From NCBI GenBank assembly GCA_944474755.1, contig OX104118.1, forward strand, positions 69,879,575 through 69,943,574: 64,000 bases of DNA, read 5' to 3'. Position numbers and translations under genes: made by a program. The stretch is from Limnoperna fortunei. Lineage: Eukaryota; Mollusca; Bivalvia; Mytilida; Modiolidae. The notes beneath the pieces were generated by a model that did not search any database, had not been told where the DNA came from, and saw nothing but the letters and a program-made list of their open reading frames with translations. This document shows, in pieces, positions 23,515-35,935 of the stretch (its first letter is position 1; every line of letters begins with the position of its first letter).

Positions 23515-25073
23515 CAAGTGTGGACACAGAAAAACGTCTCGCCTGCATTCCTCATCAGTAACGAAAATAAATTTCGTCATAAGCATTACGTAAATAGCAT
23601 TAAATATCAGCAGCTGCCTGTATACCAAATATTGTCACCATACCATGCATAGTTACAGAGGAACTGTCCTAATACAAAAACTTTAACGTAGTCACTGGAC
23701 CGTGAAATTGAGGTCAAGGTCAGGTGACACCTATAAGACAGTCATATACTATTCATCAGCAACCTATATACCAAATATTGTCATCCCATCATCCTACCAC
23801 GCTTGGTTACAGGGGAACAGCAGTAACCCACAAACTTTAATGTAGTCACTGGACCGTGAAATTGAGGTCAAGGTCAGGTGGCACCTACTAGACAGTCATA
23901 TACTATTCATGAGCAACCTATATACTAGATATTGTCATCCTACCATGCATAGTTACAGAGGAACTGCAGTAACACAAAAACTTTAATGTAGTTGCTGGAC
24001 CGTGAAATTGAGGTCAAGGTCAGGTGACACCTACCAGACAGTCATGTACTAGTCATCAGCAACTTATATACCAAATATTGTCATCCTACCATGCGTGGTT
24101 ACAGAGGAACTGTCGTAACCCAAAATTTTAACGTAGTCACTGGAACGTGAAATTGAGGTCAAGGTCAGGTGACACCTACCAGACAGTGATGTACTAGTCA
24201 TCAGCAACCTATATACCAAATATTGTCATCCAACCATGCATGGTAACAGAGGAACTGTCGTAACCCAAAAACTTTAACGTAGTCACTGGACCGTGAAATT
24301 GAGGTCAAGGTCAGACGACACCTACCAGACAGTGATGTACTAGTCATCAGCAACCTATATACCAAATATTGTCATCCAACCATGCATGGTAACAGAGGAA
24401 CTGTCGTAACCAAAAAACTTTAACGTAGTCACTGGACCGTGAAATTGAGGTCAAGGTCAGACGACACCTACCAGACAGTCATGTACTAGTCATCAGCAAC
24501 TTATATACCAAATATTGTCATCCTACCATGCGTGGTTACAGAGGAACTGTCGTAACCCAAAATTTTAACGTAGTCACTGGAACGTGAAATTGAGGTCAAG
24601 GTCAGGTGACACCTACCAGACAGTGATGTACTAGTCATCAGCAACCTATATACCAAATATTGTCATCCAACCATGCATGGTAACAGAGGAACTGTCGTAA
24701 CCCAAAAACTTTAACGTAGTCACTGGACCGTGAAATTGAGGTCAAGGTCAGACGACACCTACCAGACAGTCATGTACTAGTCATCAGCAACCTATAAACC
24801 AAATATTATTATCCTACTATACGTAGTTACAGAGGAACTGCCGTAACCCAAAACCTTTAACGTAGTCGCTGGACCGTGAAATTGAGGTCAAGGTCAGGTG
24901 ACAGTGACTGACTGGCAAGTACTCATCATAAGCTACCTTTGTACCAAATTTGAAGGACCTTGGGCTTGGGCTTACAAATATATGAAGCAAGTTGTCAAGT
25001 GTTTACGCCGTCGCTGCCGGGGGATTCCCATACATATGTCTTGCCTCCAGCGACTTTCATCACCGGCAAGACA
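23515..25073 (+). mobile_element. Family A element, long copy (about nine monomers)
   Basis: Same 5' end as copy 1 ('caagtgtggacacag..cgtctcgcctgc') and 3' hairpin (ends 'ggcaagaca'). The monomer array carries 'cagtgatgtactagtcatc' and 'gtcagacgacacc' variants repeated in blocks, a sign of recent internal duplication. Confidence 0.75.
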
Positions 25074-25153
25074 ATAAGATAATTAGGTTTTTAGCTACAT
25101 GAATTGATAATATAGATAAGTAATAAATCTTCACAGACAACCTAAAATATAAA

Positions 25154-26268
25154 CAAGTGTGGACACAGAAAAAAGTCTCGCTTGAATTCCGCATCAGTAA
25201 CAAAAATAAATTTCGTTATAAGCATTACGTAAATAGCATTAATTATGAGCAGCGGCTTGTATACCAATTATTGTCACCATACTATGCATAGTTACAGAGG
25301 AACTGTCCTAAAACAAAAACTTTAACGTAGTCGCTGAACCGTTAAATTGAGGTCAAGGTCATGTAACACCTACGAGACAATCATTTACTATTCATCAACA
25401 ACCTATATACCAAATATTGTCATCCTACAATGCTTGGTTACAGGAGAACAGCAGTAACCTACAAACTTTAACGTAGTCACTGGACCGTGAAATTGAGGTC
25501 AAGGTCAAATGGCACCTACCAGACAGTCATGTACTATTCATCAGCAACCTATATACCAAAAATTGTCATCCTACCATGTGTAGTTACAGAGGAACTGTCG
25601 TAACCCAAAAACTTTAATGTAGTCGCTGGACCATGAAATAGAGGTCAAGGTCAGGTAACACCTACCAGACAGTCATGTACTAGTCATCAGCAACCTATAC
25701 ACCAAATGTTGTCATCCTACCATGCGTAGTTATAGAGGAACTGTCTTAACCCAAAAACTTTAACATAGTGGCTGGACCGTGAAATTGAGGTCAAAGTCAG
25801 GTGACACCTACCAGACAGTCATGTACTAGTCATCAGCAACCTATATACCAAATATTGTCATCCTACCATGCGTGGTTACAGAGGAACTGTCGTAACCCAA
25901 AAACTTTAACGTAGTCGCTGGATCGTGAAATTGAGGTCAAGGTCAGGTGACACCCACCAGACAGTCATGTACTAGTCATCAGCAACCTATATACCAAATA
26001 TTGTCATCCTACCATGCGTGGTTACAGAGGAACTGTCGTAACCCAAAAACTTTAACGTAGTCGCTGGACCGTGAAATTGAGGTCAAGGTCAGGTGACAGG
26101 TGACTGACTGGCAAGTACTCATCATAAGCTACCTCTGGACCAAATTTGATGGACCTAGGGCTTGGGCTTACAAAGATATGTAGCAAGATGTCAAGTGTTT
26201 ACGCCGCCGCCGTTCTGGATTCACATACATATGTCTCGCCTCCAGCGACTTTCGTCGCAGGCGAGACA
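25154..26268 (+). mobile_element. Family A element, head-to-tail neighbour
   Basis: A complete element 80 bp downstream of the previous one, with about six monomers, ending in the intact GTCTCGCC...GGCGAGAC hairpin. Confidence 0.75.
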
Positions 26269-26519
26269 ATAAAACGATGAAAGATCCATAAATTAATACA
26301 AACATACATACAATAAATAATCTTAACACAACTTTGCTAACTATTGTTAGAAATTGTATTCTACACGATCTTTCTGTTCTTTGTTTTTGCAGGATAACAT
26401 ATGAAACTGATCTGAAACAGGTTCACAAAAGGTGAAAGATCAGACTTACGATAAATTCACGTCATTTATACAATAATATGCACAGTTACCGAAAGTGCCA
26501 ATATATCCCAAAATGTTTG

Positions 26520-26690
26520 CAGAGTGGATACACCGCGAATACACGGTGGAGTTGTCGGCTCTCCACCCAATACCGGCTCTCCACCAGCAATTCGCAATCA
26601 CTAATCACTAGGTGGAGATGACCGCAGAGACCCGAATTTCCTCCACCTGGATGCACGGAGAAATTAAAATTCGCGAGGCCTGTACAGTAT
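26520..26690 (-). repeat. Family Z repeat, copy 2
   Basis: Reverse complement of 18327-18490 in its terminal 'tactgtacaggcc' and 'gaattttaatttctcc' and in its 'ggtggag' words. It abuts the 3' end of the LINE. Confidence 0.45.
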
Positions 26691-28735
26691 ATATTTAATT
26701 GCTTTTATAACCACACACAAACACACACATGCACACAAAATACACAAATTCACACAACACCGTTTACATTCATGTCATTCTGATACAACTATACAACCCT
26801 CAAATATATTTTTTTTTACAGAGTAACCACAGACTTGACTTGCTATATTGTTTATATATTTTAACAATACAGAAATATTACTGTAATAAGTTTGGAAAAA
26901 TTGTGTTTACAGGGGAGATTTCTTCTGCTTTATGTTCAAAGTTATTCTTTTTTGCTACAAGTTTTTCTAAGTAGTAATATTTCCTAATTTTGTGTTTAAG
27001 TCCTAGAATATTGGGTAGTACATCTCCCAATTTACATTTATAAAGATAATTTTTTGCAATAATTAAAAGGAGATTTAACAGTTGACCTTCCTGAGAAACA
27101 CTGAGAAAAAAATTATCTTTTCTAAGTTCAAAATCTACATATTTAGTGTTCAAACAACAAGAAAATCTGCTGAAAAAGTCCAAAATAATTTTACACTCAT
27201 AAAATAGGTGATCAAATGTCTTAATGTTCCCTATTACAAAATGTACATAGGTTACTTTCTTTTATATGGATTTTAGACAAAAATACATCTGTTGGAATAA
27301 CTCTATGCAAAAAGCGGTACTGAAAGTTACAAAGGTACATGTATGTATCCTTACAGCACTCCTTTATTAATCTCAAAATATTTTGACCAGTCTGGGATCT
27401 CTATCTGCAGGTCATTCTCCCATTTAAGAAATTTTTCAACTGGGAGGACACACTGATTCCTTACTAGAAAGGCATACAAGTATTTAATATTTTGGTTGTT
27501 TACAAGTTTTTGCAAAAAGTTGTCTGCTGGACTAAAATTCTGTAGGTTTGTTGCATGATCTCTTAATTTATGCTTGATATCAGATGGTATATTGAATACC
27601 ATTGAGTAGTATCTGACAAAATTGTATGTTTTCACCTTTTTACGTAATTGCTTGAAAGGAAACACATTTTTTTTTCCCTCATCAAAAATATGACAGATAC
27701 ATTTTTTTCCAGCATTTTCCCATTTAATAAAAAATTTTAAATATGGCTTGGAAATAGATAAGGCATAAAACACGTCCTTCCAAAATGGATTTTTAATTAC
27801 CTCTGATATTTCTAAGCATTTTTTTGCTCCCAATGAGACTGCCCGAAGACCTCAAAAATTTTTTTAGATTTAATTTTAATATATATTGCAAATCACCATT
27901 TTCCTGCAGAAATAGTCTTCTCACCGATCCTATTATGATAAATGACCAAAGGTGGATCATTTTTAATACACCTTCTGTTATATCTGCAATAAGTGTGTTA
28001 CGCTTTATTTTTTCCACTTTTCCATCCCAGATATAGCTATAAAACAATTTTTCTATATCATTTAATAAATTCTGACTAACATTTTGGAAGTGCTGTTAAC
28101 AAATGTATTAATTTTGGGAGAGCCAGACTTTTAATAACTGTTATTTTTCCTTGTAATGTTAGCTTCCTATGCTGCCAACTCTTTAGTAGCTTTGTAATAT
28201 CTAAAATTTTTCTTTTAAAGTTTAAATTAAACATAGACGACAGATCTAATGAAAATTCTATTCTAAGATATTTGAAATTTGAGCAACACCAATCTAGTTT
28301 TTTATCTGGGCATAAAATTAGATTGTAGAATTGTTTGCTTCCTACCCTTAGCACTTTAGTTTTTGCAGTATTCATTTTTAGTTCCGATACTGTATAAAAG
28401 TCTTCAAAACAGTTTAAAGCTCATTATCATCTAGCATCAGAAATGTATCATCTGCATATTGGCTTACAGTTGGTTCTCCACTTTTTATACTGATTCCTTT
28501 TATATCAATATTCTCTTTTATTTTCAGAGCTAATAATTCTACCCAGATAATGAACAGATAGGGAGATAGGGGGTCACCCTGACGACAGCCTCTTTCTAAA
28601 TTGAAGAAATTAGATAAATGACCATTATTTTTTACACAACTCTTTGCCCCCTTGTTAAAGGTTTCAAACCAAGTACATAAGGAATAAAAATATCTGGTGG
28701 CATGTCTATTACACAATTACTTTGATTGTCTTGGG
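26691..28735 (-). pseudogene. 5'-truncated, frameshifted LINE (L1/Tx1-like) ORF2 remnant
   Basis: Reading down the minus strand: the RT palm with ERGCRQGDPLSPYLF and the catalytic YADD (28414-28716); the thumb with SWQHRKLTLQGKITVIKSLA and LPKLIHLL (28076-28375); YIWDGKVEKIKRNTL and KMIHLWSF (27793-28047); NPFWKDVF (27351-27833); QYRFLHRVIPTDVFLSKI and a CTFC...DHLFYEC zinc-binding tail (about 27190-27330); and a C-terminal block ending at 26878. Frames break between blocks, for example after DDNEL, after ALPKC, and at a TAA after CNREH. Endonuclease and N-terminal RT are absent, consistent with 5' truncation near 28735. It sits in an intron of the minus-strand gene, on the same strand. Confidence 0.85.
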
Positions 28736-29494
28736 TCATAAACTTGTACATTAGGTAAGATGTTTGGATTTACCTGTGCAGATTTTGACGATATGAAAAA
28801 AGTGGGGAATTTTGTTTAAAATATTTTCATCATTTCTAAAAAGAACTCACCAATTGCAAAAGTGGCGAGCGCTAGCTAAATCACTGTCAGAAATTTAATT
28901 GTTCAGTTTATTCTTAAGTCTGAATTTATTTAAATTTATGAAGTCTGTCTACGTAAATATTTTATTTCAATCAATTTTCTTGTAATTATAAAATTTTCCA
29001 CAGACTACAAAATCGATTGGCTGCTTTATTAATGTCACTTACTAACATAATTTATAATTCTGAGTTTCACAGAATTAGGTGGTGATATAATAAAGAACAA
29101 AAAAGCTAGAATTTGTCAAACAAAGTTTAGGAAAAAAGGGGACATAAATCTTGCAAAAATTGTATCATGCAAAAAAATAACAGTCAAAAAAAGTAATGCA
29201 ACAATTATGGTGGGCACAATACTGAAACAATTTATCTGTGAACAGGTGTTGAGAATACTGTTGATACAATCAGTCATTTTAAATGTTTCTTGTGAGAAAC
29301 TGCTCAAAAATCAGAAATATTAAAATAACCATGATAACAAAAAGCAATCTGGAGTCGCACATGAAACTGGGAGAAATGTTTATAAATTGAAGTGTCAACA
29401 TAATAGAAAACAATCCTCATTTTGCTGCATAAAAGAAATAAAGCACACAGCTGTTAATGTACAAAGACAGAACTGAGTTAAATTATCTACATAC
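28736..29494. other. Unassigned intron
   Basis: A minus-strand frame at 29116-29307 has an acceptor-like 'tttgagcag' and a hydrophobic tail, but its phase does not fit the exon at 29495-29571. No repeat is recognised. Confidence 0.3.
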
Positions 29495-29571
29495 CTGTAC
29501 TATTTTATGCTCATCAACACTGCTAAACTGCTGAGTTGCATGTTCTGTAAAATCTGTCAAACAGTTTTTTT
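29495..29571 (-). CDS. Exon of the unidentified minus-strand gene
   Basis: Acceptor 'aacttttttttttag' and donor TACAG|GTATGT bound 77 bp, phase 1 in and 0 out. The single open frame encodes KNCLTDFTEHATQQF and SSVDEHKIVQ. Phase agrees with 35472-35555 upstream and 17792-18026 downstream. Confidence 0.45.
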
Positions 29572-30331
29572 CTAAAAAAAAAGTTACTATAATTAGTCAA
29601 AATTGTACACACTCGATAGTTAATAATTCAACTGTATACTGTGGAAGACATACAAGCCAAAACCTATTAAAATTTTAAAAGTTATACAATTAATAACAAG
29701 ACCAAATACTAGTTCTTACATGTAAATGGGTTCATCAATATTTTTATATATTCTAATTTTTTTTAAATAAGCTATAGCTGAGCAACGTTGTCCATTTCGA
29801 ATAACTTAACTTAGTTTTTTAGCCATACCCTAAGCGTATAACTGATTGATAACGTTGATGTCTTTGATGATATACATGTCTTCTGCAAACAACCAGCGAT
29901 AAAGCATTGTAAATATTATTGTTAACATGTTAAATTTTGTTATTTTTATTTCTTTTTATAGTATAGAATTTACAATATAAGGATTGTTTTCAATTGTTGG
30001 TTTGATTATTGGATATTGACAACTTTTGATCCTTAAATATTCAGTTGCAGATATAGTTATGCAGATCTTTTTTGCAATACTCTTTTACTACCTTGTCTAG
30101 TTTTAAAGATTAAAACCAAACAGTCAGAAACAAATTTTTTGTCAATTTTAGCGAATAGCCAATCAGAAACATGTATTGCCTATTGAAACCTGACATCTTG
30201 GTCTGTATTTTATCTAATTTAAGCCAGTTCCAAATTTTCAGTCTGAGTGTACATGTAGAGAATTTGAGTAAAAGCAGGCATCAGTTTGTTCATAAATAAG
30301 GAGCATGACTTGAAAAATACAAAATGAAACA
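29572..30331. other. Unassigned AT-rich intron
   Basis: Nothing recognised. Confidence 0.3.
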
Positions 30332-30568
30332 AGTGTAGACTGCGAACACTCTAACAAAGCGATACCCCCCGCTTTGCTTCAAATTATTTCCCCTTAATGA
30401 TATCCGAGGTCAATAAAAATCCTTCATGCACATCTACATATAACGTACTTCCTATATGCTAATTTTCATTAAATTTCATCCAGTGGTTTAGGAGGAGTTG
30501 CGCAGACAGACAGACAAACAGGTTGATTCCTATAAACCCCCAAAACAAGTTTGCAGGGCGTATAATAA
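30332..30568 (+). repeat. Family E element, short copy
   Basis: Starts 'caagtgtagactgcgaacac' then 'gcgataccccccgctttgc'. Ends with a CAGA microsatellite ('gcagacagacagac'), 'gattcctataaaccccc' and 'caagtttgcagggcgtataa'. Same family as 31351-31758 plus 33452-33475. Confidence 0.6.
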
Positions 30569-31350
30569 ATCAAACAAATCAAACATCATTTGCACCTAAT
30601 AGAAAGGCAAACAATGTAACCCAGAAAAATAACAGAAATTAGAACTTGACCTGTATTTTGTCAATTTTTGTTATTAAACTATATGCCAAATTTAAATTTA
30701 AGTAAAAATGAAGATACGATAACCTGTCCATGTTTTATAATATGCCTCTGTTGTTTAGTTGTTACAAATCGTCCTTGACTTTTGCTACGGGAATTTTACA
30801 TAATAAGTCAGCCATATTTGTTTCTAAAGGGACCTTACAATGTTTACAAATATTCGTCTGCTTTCGTGACATTCAATGGTATGGGACAATTTTGAGCAGA
30901 CAACAATCGATTGTTCCTTAAGTACACTTCCGTTCTAATTGAGGTCAAATTTTAGTATGGAAAATTGTCCTTTCAAAATTTAAAAACTGCCATATTTCAA
31001 AACGCTGAACATATTGAGGAAATAATTATTAATTTAAAAAAGTAACATTCTCGATCTACAAAAGGAGCATAAGCTGAACCATATGCGATAAGCAGTTTTC
31101 ATTTTTCAGGCAAAAAACCCTTTACACATTATGTCAACACTAAGTATAACTAGTTTTCAAATTTCTAGTAAGGGAGATTAATAAACTTAATTCAACACCT
31201 AGAAAAGTAGATGCTGCCTCCCTCAGGACTAGCTGATGACAATTTCATTGCACAGAAAGAAGTTAAGATGAGACACATTTACTAGTATGGTGACTGTTGT
31301 GCAATATAACTTGGTTTCCTACCATCATTTATAAAAAGTTTATTTTAACA
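30569..31350. other. Unassigned; weak dispersed repeat
   Basis: 31060-31130 weakly resembles 8700-8790. No gene is supported. Confidence 0.3.
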
Positions 31351-31758
31351 AGTGTGGACTGTGAGCTCTCACAAAGGGATACCCCCGGCCTCGCTTCAAG
31401 TCCAATTATCTCCCCTGAATAATATCGGACAGTGACCAAAATTCTTCATGCACATTTACATATGTACTTCCGTCATGTAAAGTTTCATCAAAATCTGTCA
31501 AACAGTTTAGGAGGTGTTGCGCTTATGATGTCTCGCATTGAATAATGTATATTAAAAGTTTAAGTCCAATTATCACCCCTGAATAATATCTGACAGTAAC
31601 CAAAATTCTTCATGCACATCTACATATGATTTACTTCCTTCATGTGAAGTTTCATCAAAATCTGTCAAGCGGTTTAGGAGGAGAAGCGGTTACAAGGGAT
31701 GTGGACAGACGAACAGACAGACAGGGTGATTCCTATACCCCTCCCCCCCCCCCCAAAC
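31351..31758 (+). repeat. Family E element, 5' part, interrupted
   Basis: Starts 'caagtgtggactGTGAGctCTCACaaaggg' (hairpin). Two monomers ('ttcttcatgcacat', 'aagtttcatcaaaatctgtc'), then 'gacagacagacagggtgatt' and a C-run. A family B element interrupts it before its 'caagtttgc' end. Confidence 0.65.
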
Positions 31759-33451
31759 TAGAGGCTCCCAGGAGCCTGTAATCGCTCACCTGGAATCCAA
31801 ATGACTTAAACTATATTAAAATTTTTGAAATTAACAGTTTCAGTCTAGTTATTATAGCTTTTAAGTTACTGAGCAAAAACTAAACATTTCTTCAAAAAAT
31901 TTGTTAAATACAATAACTCCTATAAGGTGCCATCAACAATTTCTGAAAATTACATGGTTTTTAGGCATTGTCCTTTAGGGAACTTTAGAAATTTACAGTT
32001 TTACTCTACTAATAGGTGTGTTATAGACTAATTTATAATTAAAAAACTGTTCATTTGTCCAAATTCAAAATGAAAGGGCAATAACTCCTATAAAGAGTCA
32101 TCTTGCAATTTTGGACTAAGCGATCATTTGTAGGGCTTCTATTGCTGATCATTTGTGCAATTTACAGTTTTAATCTAGCTACTATAGTTTTCAAGTTACA
32201 GGACAAAAATGGAAAATTTCTTAACAAAATTGTCATTTAAGGGCAATAACCCCTATAAGAAGTCATCTGACAATTTCAGACCAATTAAATGAATTGTAGG
32301 GCTTTTTTTGCTGATCATTTTTGCAATTTATTATTTCACTCTAGCTTTTATAGTTTTTAAGTTACAGGACAAAAACGGAAAATTTCATAAAAAATTGCCA
32401 TTTAAGGGCAAAAACTACTATTAGGAGTCATCTGACAATTTCAGACTTAATAGTAATTTGTAGGGCTTGTATTGCTGATCATTTTTGCTATTAACAGTTT
32501 CACTCTAGCTGTTATAGTTTTTAAGTTACAGGACCAAAAACAGAAAATTTAATAAAAAAATTGTCATTTATGGGCAATAACTTATTTAAGGAGTTGTCTG
32601 ACAATTTCAGACCAATCAAGTGAATTGTAGGGTCTTTATTGCTGATCATTTGTGCAATAACAGTTTCAATCTAGCTGCTATAGTTTTCAAGTTACAGGAC
32701 AAAAACGGAAAATTTCATAAAAAATTGCCATTTAAGGGCAATAACTCCTATATGGAGTCATCTGACAATTTAAGACTAATACAGTTAATTGTAGGGCTTG
32801 TATTGTTGATCATTTTTGCTATTTACAGTTTTACTCTAGCTGTTATAGTTTTAAAGTTACAGGACAAAAACGGAAAATTTCATAAAAAATTACCATTTAA
32901 GGGCAATAACTCATAAAAGGAGTCATCTGACAATTTCAGACCAATTGAGTGAATTGTATGGCTTTTATTGCTGATCATTTTTGCCATTTACAGTGTCACT
33001 CTACCTCGTATAGTTTTCAGGTTATATTGTAAATACCAAAAAAAAATTTTAAAAATCGTCAAAGAAGGGCAATTACTCCTACAAGACGCCAATACACAAC
33101 TTCGCACTATTAGCAACTATTGTAGACCTTAATGTGTTGATCAATTGGAAGTAACGGTTTTCTCTATAGCTATTATAGTTTTTTAGATAATGATCAAAAA
33201 CCTGTGTTGACCCCCATGTTCTATTTTTAGTAACAGTGGCCATATTTGTCTGTTGATTAACACCCTGGGTACAAACTTGAAACTAGGAACCCTAAGGATG
33301 ATTGTGGCCAAGTTTGAAAAAAATTGGCCAAGTGGTTTCAGAGGAGAAGATTTTTGAAAAAGTTTACGACGGACGACAGACTACGGACGATGGACGACGG
33401 ATGCCAAGTGATAGCAAAAGCTCACATGGACCTTCGGTCCAGGTGAGCTAA
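31759..33451 (+). repeat. Family B tandem-monomer element, copy nested in family E
   Basis: Same hairpin ends as 9554-13164, with about eight monomers. The 3' part includes a 'gacggacgacagactacgg' ACGG-type stretch, then TGGACCTTCGGTCCA and 'ggtgagCTAA'. The family E sequence resumes immediately afterwards. Confidence 0.8.
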
Positions 33452-33475
33452 CAAGTTTGCGGGAGGTATAAACAT
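33452..33475 (+). repeat. Family E element, displaced 3' end
   Basis: 'caagtttgcgggaggtataa' equals the 3' end of the intact copy ('caagtttgcagggcgtataa' at 30547). It was separated from 31351-31758 by the family B insertion. Confidence 0.7.
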
Positions 33476-33714
33476 ACATTTGAATGACAAATGTATTTCC
33501 CCATTAAAATTTTTAAAAACCTACATATGCCACAATTTATATACAAAGCATTTTTTAATGTAACATAGACATTAATTAAAAGAACAAATTTAAATATATC
33601 AAAAACATATGAATGCATTTTATCTACAAATGTTTAGTGAAACATGTTCTATTATACCAAATTTGGGGATTTTCATAAAAAGTAGAAGTATATACATAAT
33701 TCTAAAACATAATT

Positions 33715-33788
33715 CTACCAACCAGAGAGAACCTTTTCTTCATTCTTTATAGTACTTTCAGTGAACCAGTAATCTGGTTTTGTATGAC
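33715..33788 (-). CDS. Possible alternative last exon of the minus-strand gene
   Basis: After acceptor 'tgtcttattttcag' the frame reads G-HTKPDYWFTESTIKNEEK-VLSGW and then TAG. Phase 1 in matches the exon at 35472-35555, but there is no phase match to 29495-29571 through a donor. It therefore fits a mutually exclusive terminal exon, or the true end of a gene separate from the 29.5-1.4 kb exons. Confidence 0.4.
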
Positions 33789-34034
33789 CTGAAAATAAGA
33801 CAGTATATAAAATGTGTACTTGGAAATAGCATGAAGTTAAATTCTATTTAACAGTTAAGTTTAAATATTAAAAAAGAAAGAAATTTCTATTGTTTCATCT
33901 GAACAAATTCAAATCAGAACATGCTTATATATTGTCAAGAACATTTGTATTGTTATAATGAACATTTCTTCTGCAGTAGATTTATATTATACAATCCTAA
34001 ACTATCAATAAACATCTAGAAATAAAATTAATCA

Positions 34035-35453
34035 AAACTAGAGTAAAAACACCTGTGAGCAATGCTCACCATTGATACCCACCGCTTCACAATTACTTTG
34101 AAAATTCAGGTGTTCTTAATTATGAAATTAAAACTTTATCTAGTTAAACGTGAAGGTGAAATTGCAGATAATACATGTAACCCTCCCCAATCCCCCAAAG
34201 AATGGCATCCCCTATGTCAATGACAAAGTCCATGTTTTTCTATGGCAAACCTCCAATAATATTCTGATAAAAATGTTTAATATCAATGCACAATGGCAAT
34301 ATGTGACCAAGATTCTGTATAAGTTTTCAACAAATTCCATTCAGTGGTGTAGGAGGAATTGTAAATAAACGATGGGTATCCCATTATGTCCATTACAAAC
34401 TCCATGTTTTTCTATGGGAAACCCCAAATATCATTCCGATCAAAATGTTAAATATCTCCTGCACAATGGCACAATGTGGCATGGATTCTGTGTAAGTTTC
34501 AACAAATTCCATTCAGTGGTGTAGGAATGAGTTGCACATAAGAGATGGGTATCCCTTATGTCCATGACAAAGTCCATGTTTTTCTATGGGAAACCCCAAA
34601 TATCATTCCAATCGAAATGTTATATATCTAGTGCACAGTGGCAATATGTGACAACATTCTGTGTAAGTTTCTTCAAATTCCATTTAGTGGTGTAGGAGGA
34701 GTCGCACATAAGAAATGGGTATCCCCTTTTGTCAATGACAGTCCATGTTGTTCTATGGGAAACCCTAAATATCATTCCCATCAAAATAATAAATGTCTCC
34801 TGCACAATGGCACTATGTGACAAGGATTCTGTGTAAGTTTAACAAATTCCATTCAGTGGTGTAGGAGGAGTTGCACATAAGACATGAGGACCCCCTTAGG
34901 TCAATGACAATGTCCATGTTTTTCTATGGGAAACCCCAAATATCGATCCGATCAAAATGTTTAATATCACCTGCACAATGGCACTATGTGACAAGGATGC
35001 TGTGTAAGTTTCTTTAAATTCCATTCAGTGGTGTAGGAGGAGTTGCACATAAGAGATGAGGCCCCCCTTAGGTCAATGACATTGTCCATGTTTTTCTATG
35101 GAAAACCCCAAATATCGATCCGATCAAAATGTTTAATATCTCTTGCACAATGGCACTATGTGACAAGCATTCTGTGTAAGTTTCATTAAATTCCATTCAG
35201 TGGTGTAGGAGGAGTTGCACATAAGAGATAGGGACCCCCTTAGGTCAATGACAAAGTCCATGTTTTTCTATGGGAAACCCCAAATATCATTCCGATCAAA
35301 ATGTTAAATATCTCCTGCACAATGGCACTATGAGACATAGATTCTGTGTAAGTTTCATCAAATTCCTTTCAGTGGTGTAGGAGTTGCAAATAATAGAAAG
35401 TGTGACGGACGGACGGACGGATGGACACCATGAATTCAAAAGCGGGGGGTATA
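34035..35453 (+). repeat. Family C tandem-monomer element, copy 2
   Basis: Same 5' hairpin GTGAGCAATGCTCAC and 'gatacccaccgcttc' as 6069. About eight monomers, then a clear (ACGG)n run ('gacggacggacggacgg') and the end 'aaagcggggggtataa', complementary to the 5' end. It lies directly beside the exon at 35472. Confidence 0.75.
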
Positions 35454-35471
35454 ATAAATTAAAGGTCTAAC

Positions 35472-35555
35472 CTAATACTGGAATCATCACACCATCATGT
35501 TGGACTGCTGATTCTGATGACCCTATTCTGTTCATCTCTTTTTGATCCTGAAGGG
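35472..35555 (-). CDS. Exon of the unidentified minus-strand gene, most upstream well-supported
   Basis: Acceptor 'gtttacattttttgtttag' and donor TATTAG|GTTAGA bound 84 bp with one open frame, phase 1 in and 1 out. It encodes LQDQKEMNRIGSSESAV and QHDGVMIPVL. It can join in frame either to 33715-33788 (stop) or to 29495-29571 (continues). No start codon is found near, so upstream exons are missing. Confidence 0.5.
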
Positions 35556-35699
35556 CTAAACAAAAAATGTAAACTTATTCTTACCACAATTTGTTTTTCA
35601 ATACCTATAGTAACATTTAAAAAAATTCTTATATAACACTAGTAAATACTCTCTGTTTTTCCAATAAGCTCCATAACTTAGAAGGTCTAGAAGCGTACG

Positions 35700-35935
35700 G
35701 TACATGTAGGTGCCTCAGTGGAAAAGTGGTTAAGATATTTTGACATTTATTTCTAATTAGTGTGTCAGCCTTACTTATTTGTGTTCAAGCCCAAATTTAA
35801 TTGACAGGGATTGCCAGTTATCATGAAGCAGGTCAGGGGGTTTTCCACAGATACTCCGGAATCGGATCATACTGTATCACAATAAAATATGGATGCAATA
35901 ATATAGCTGAAATGGCTAAAAAGGAAGCAATACAA
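35700..35935 (+). repeat. tRNA-derived SINE
   Basis: A-box-like 'gcctcagtggaaaagtggtt' and B-box-like 'gtgttcaagccc', then the shared SINE body 'ttgacagggattgccagtt', 'caggggg(t)ttttcc', 'atactccgg' and 'aatatagctgaaatggctaa'. Diverged. Confidence 0.65.

Noticed and set aside
29116..29307. Minus-strand hydrophobic frame with an acceptor-like site
   Set aside because: Its required phase (2) does not fit the exon at 29495-29571 (leaves in phase 0).
32620..32916. 98 aa ORF in 31.7-33.4 kb
   Set aside because: It is two family B monomers read through; the peptide repeats itself.
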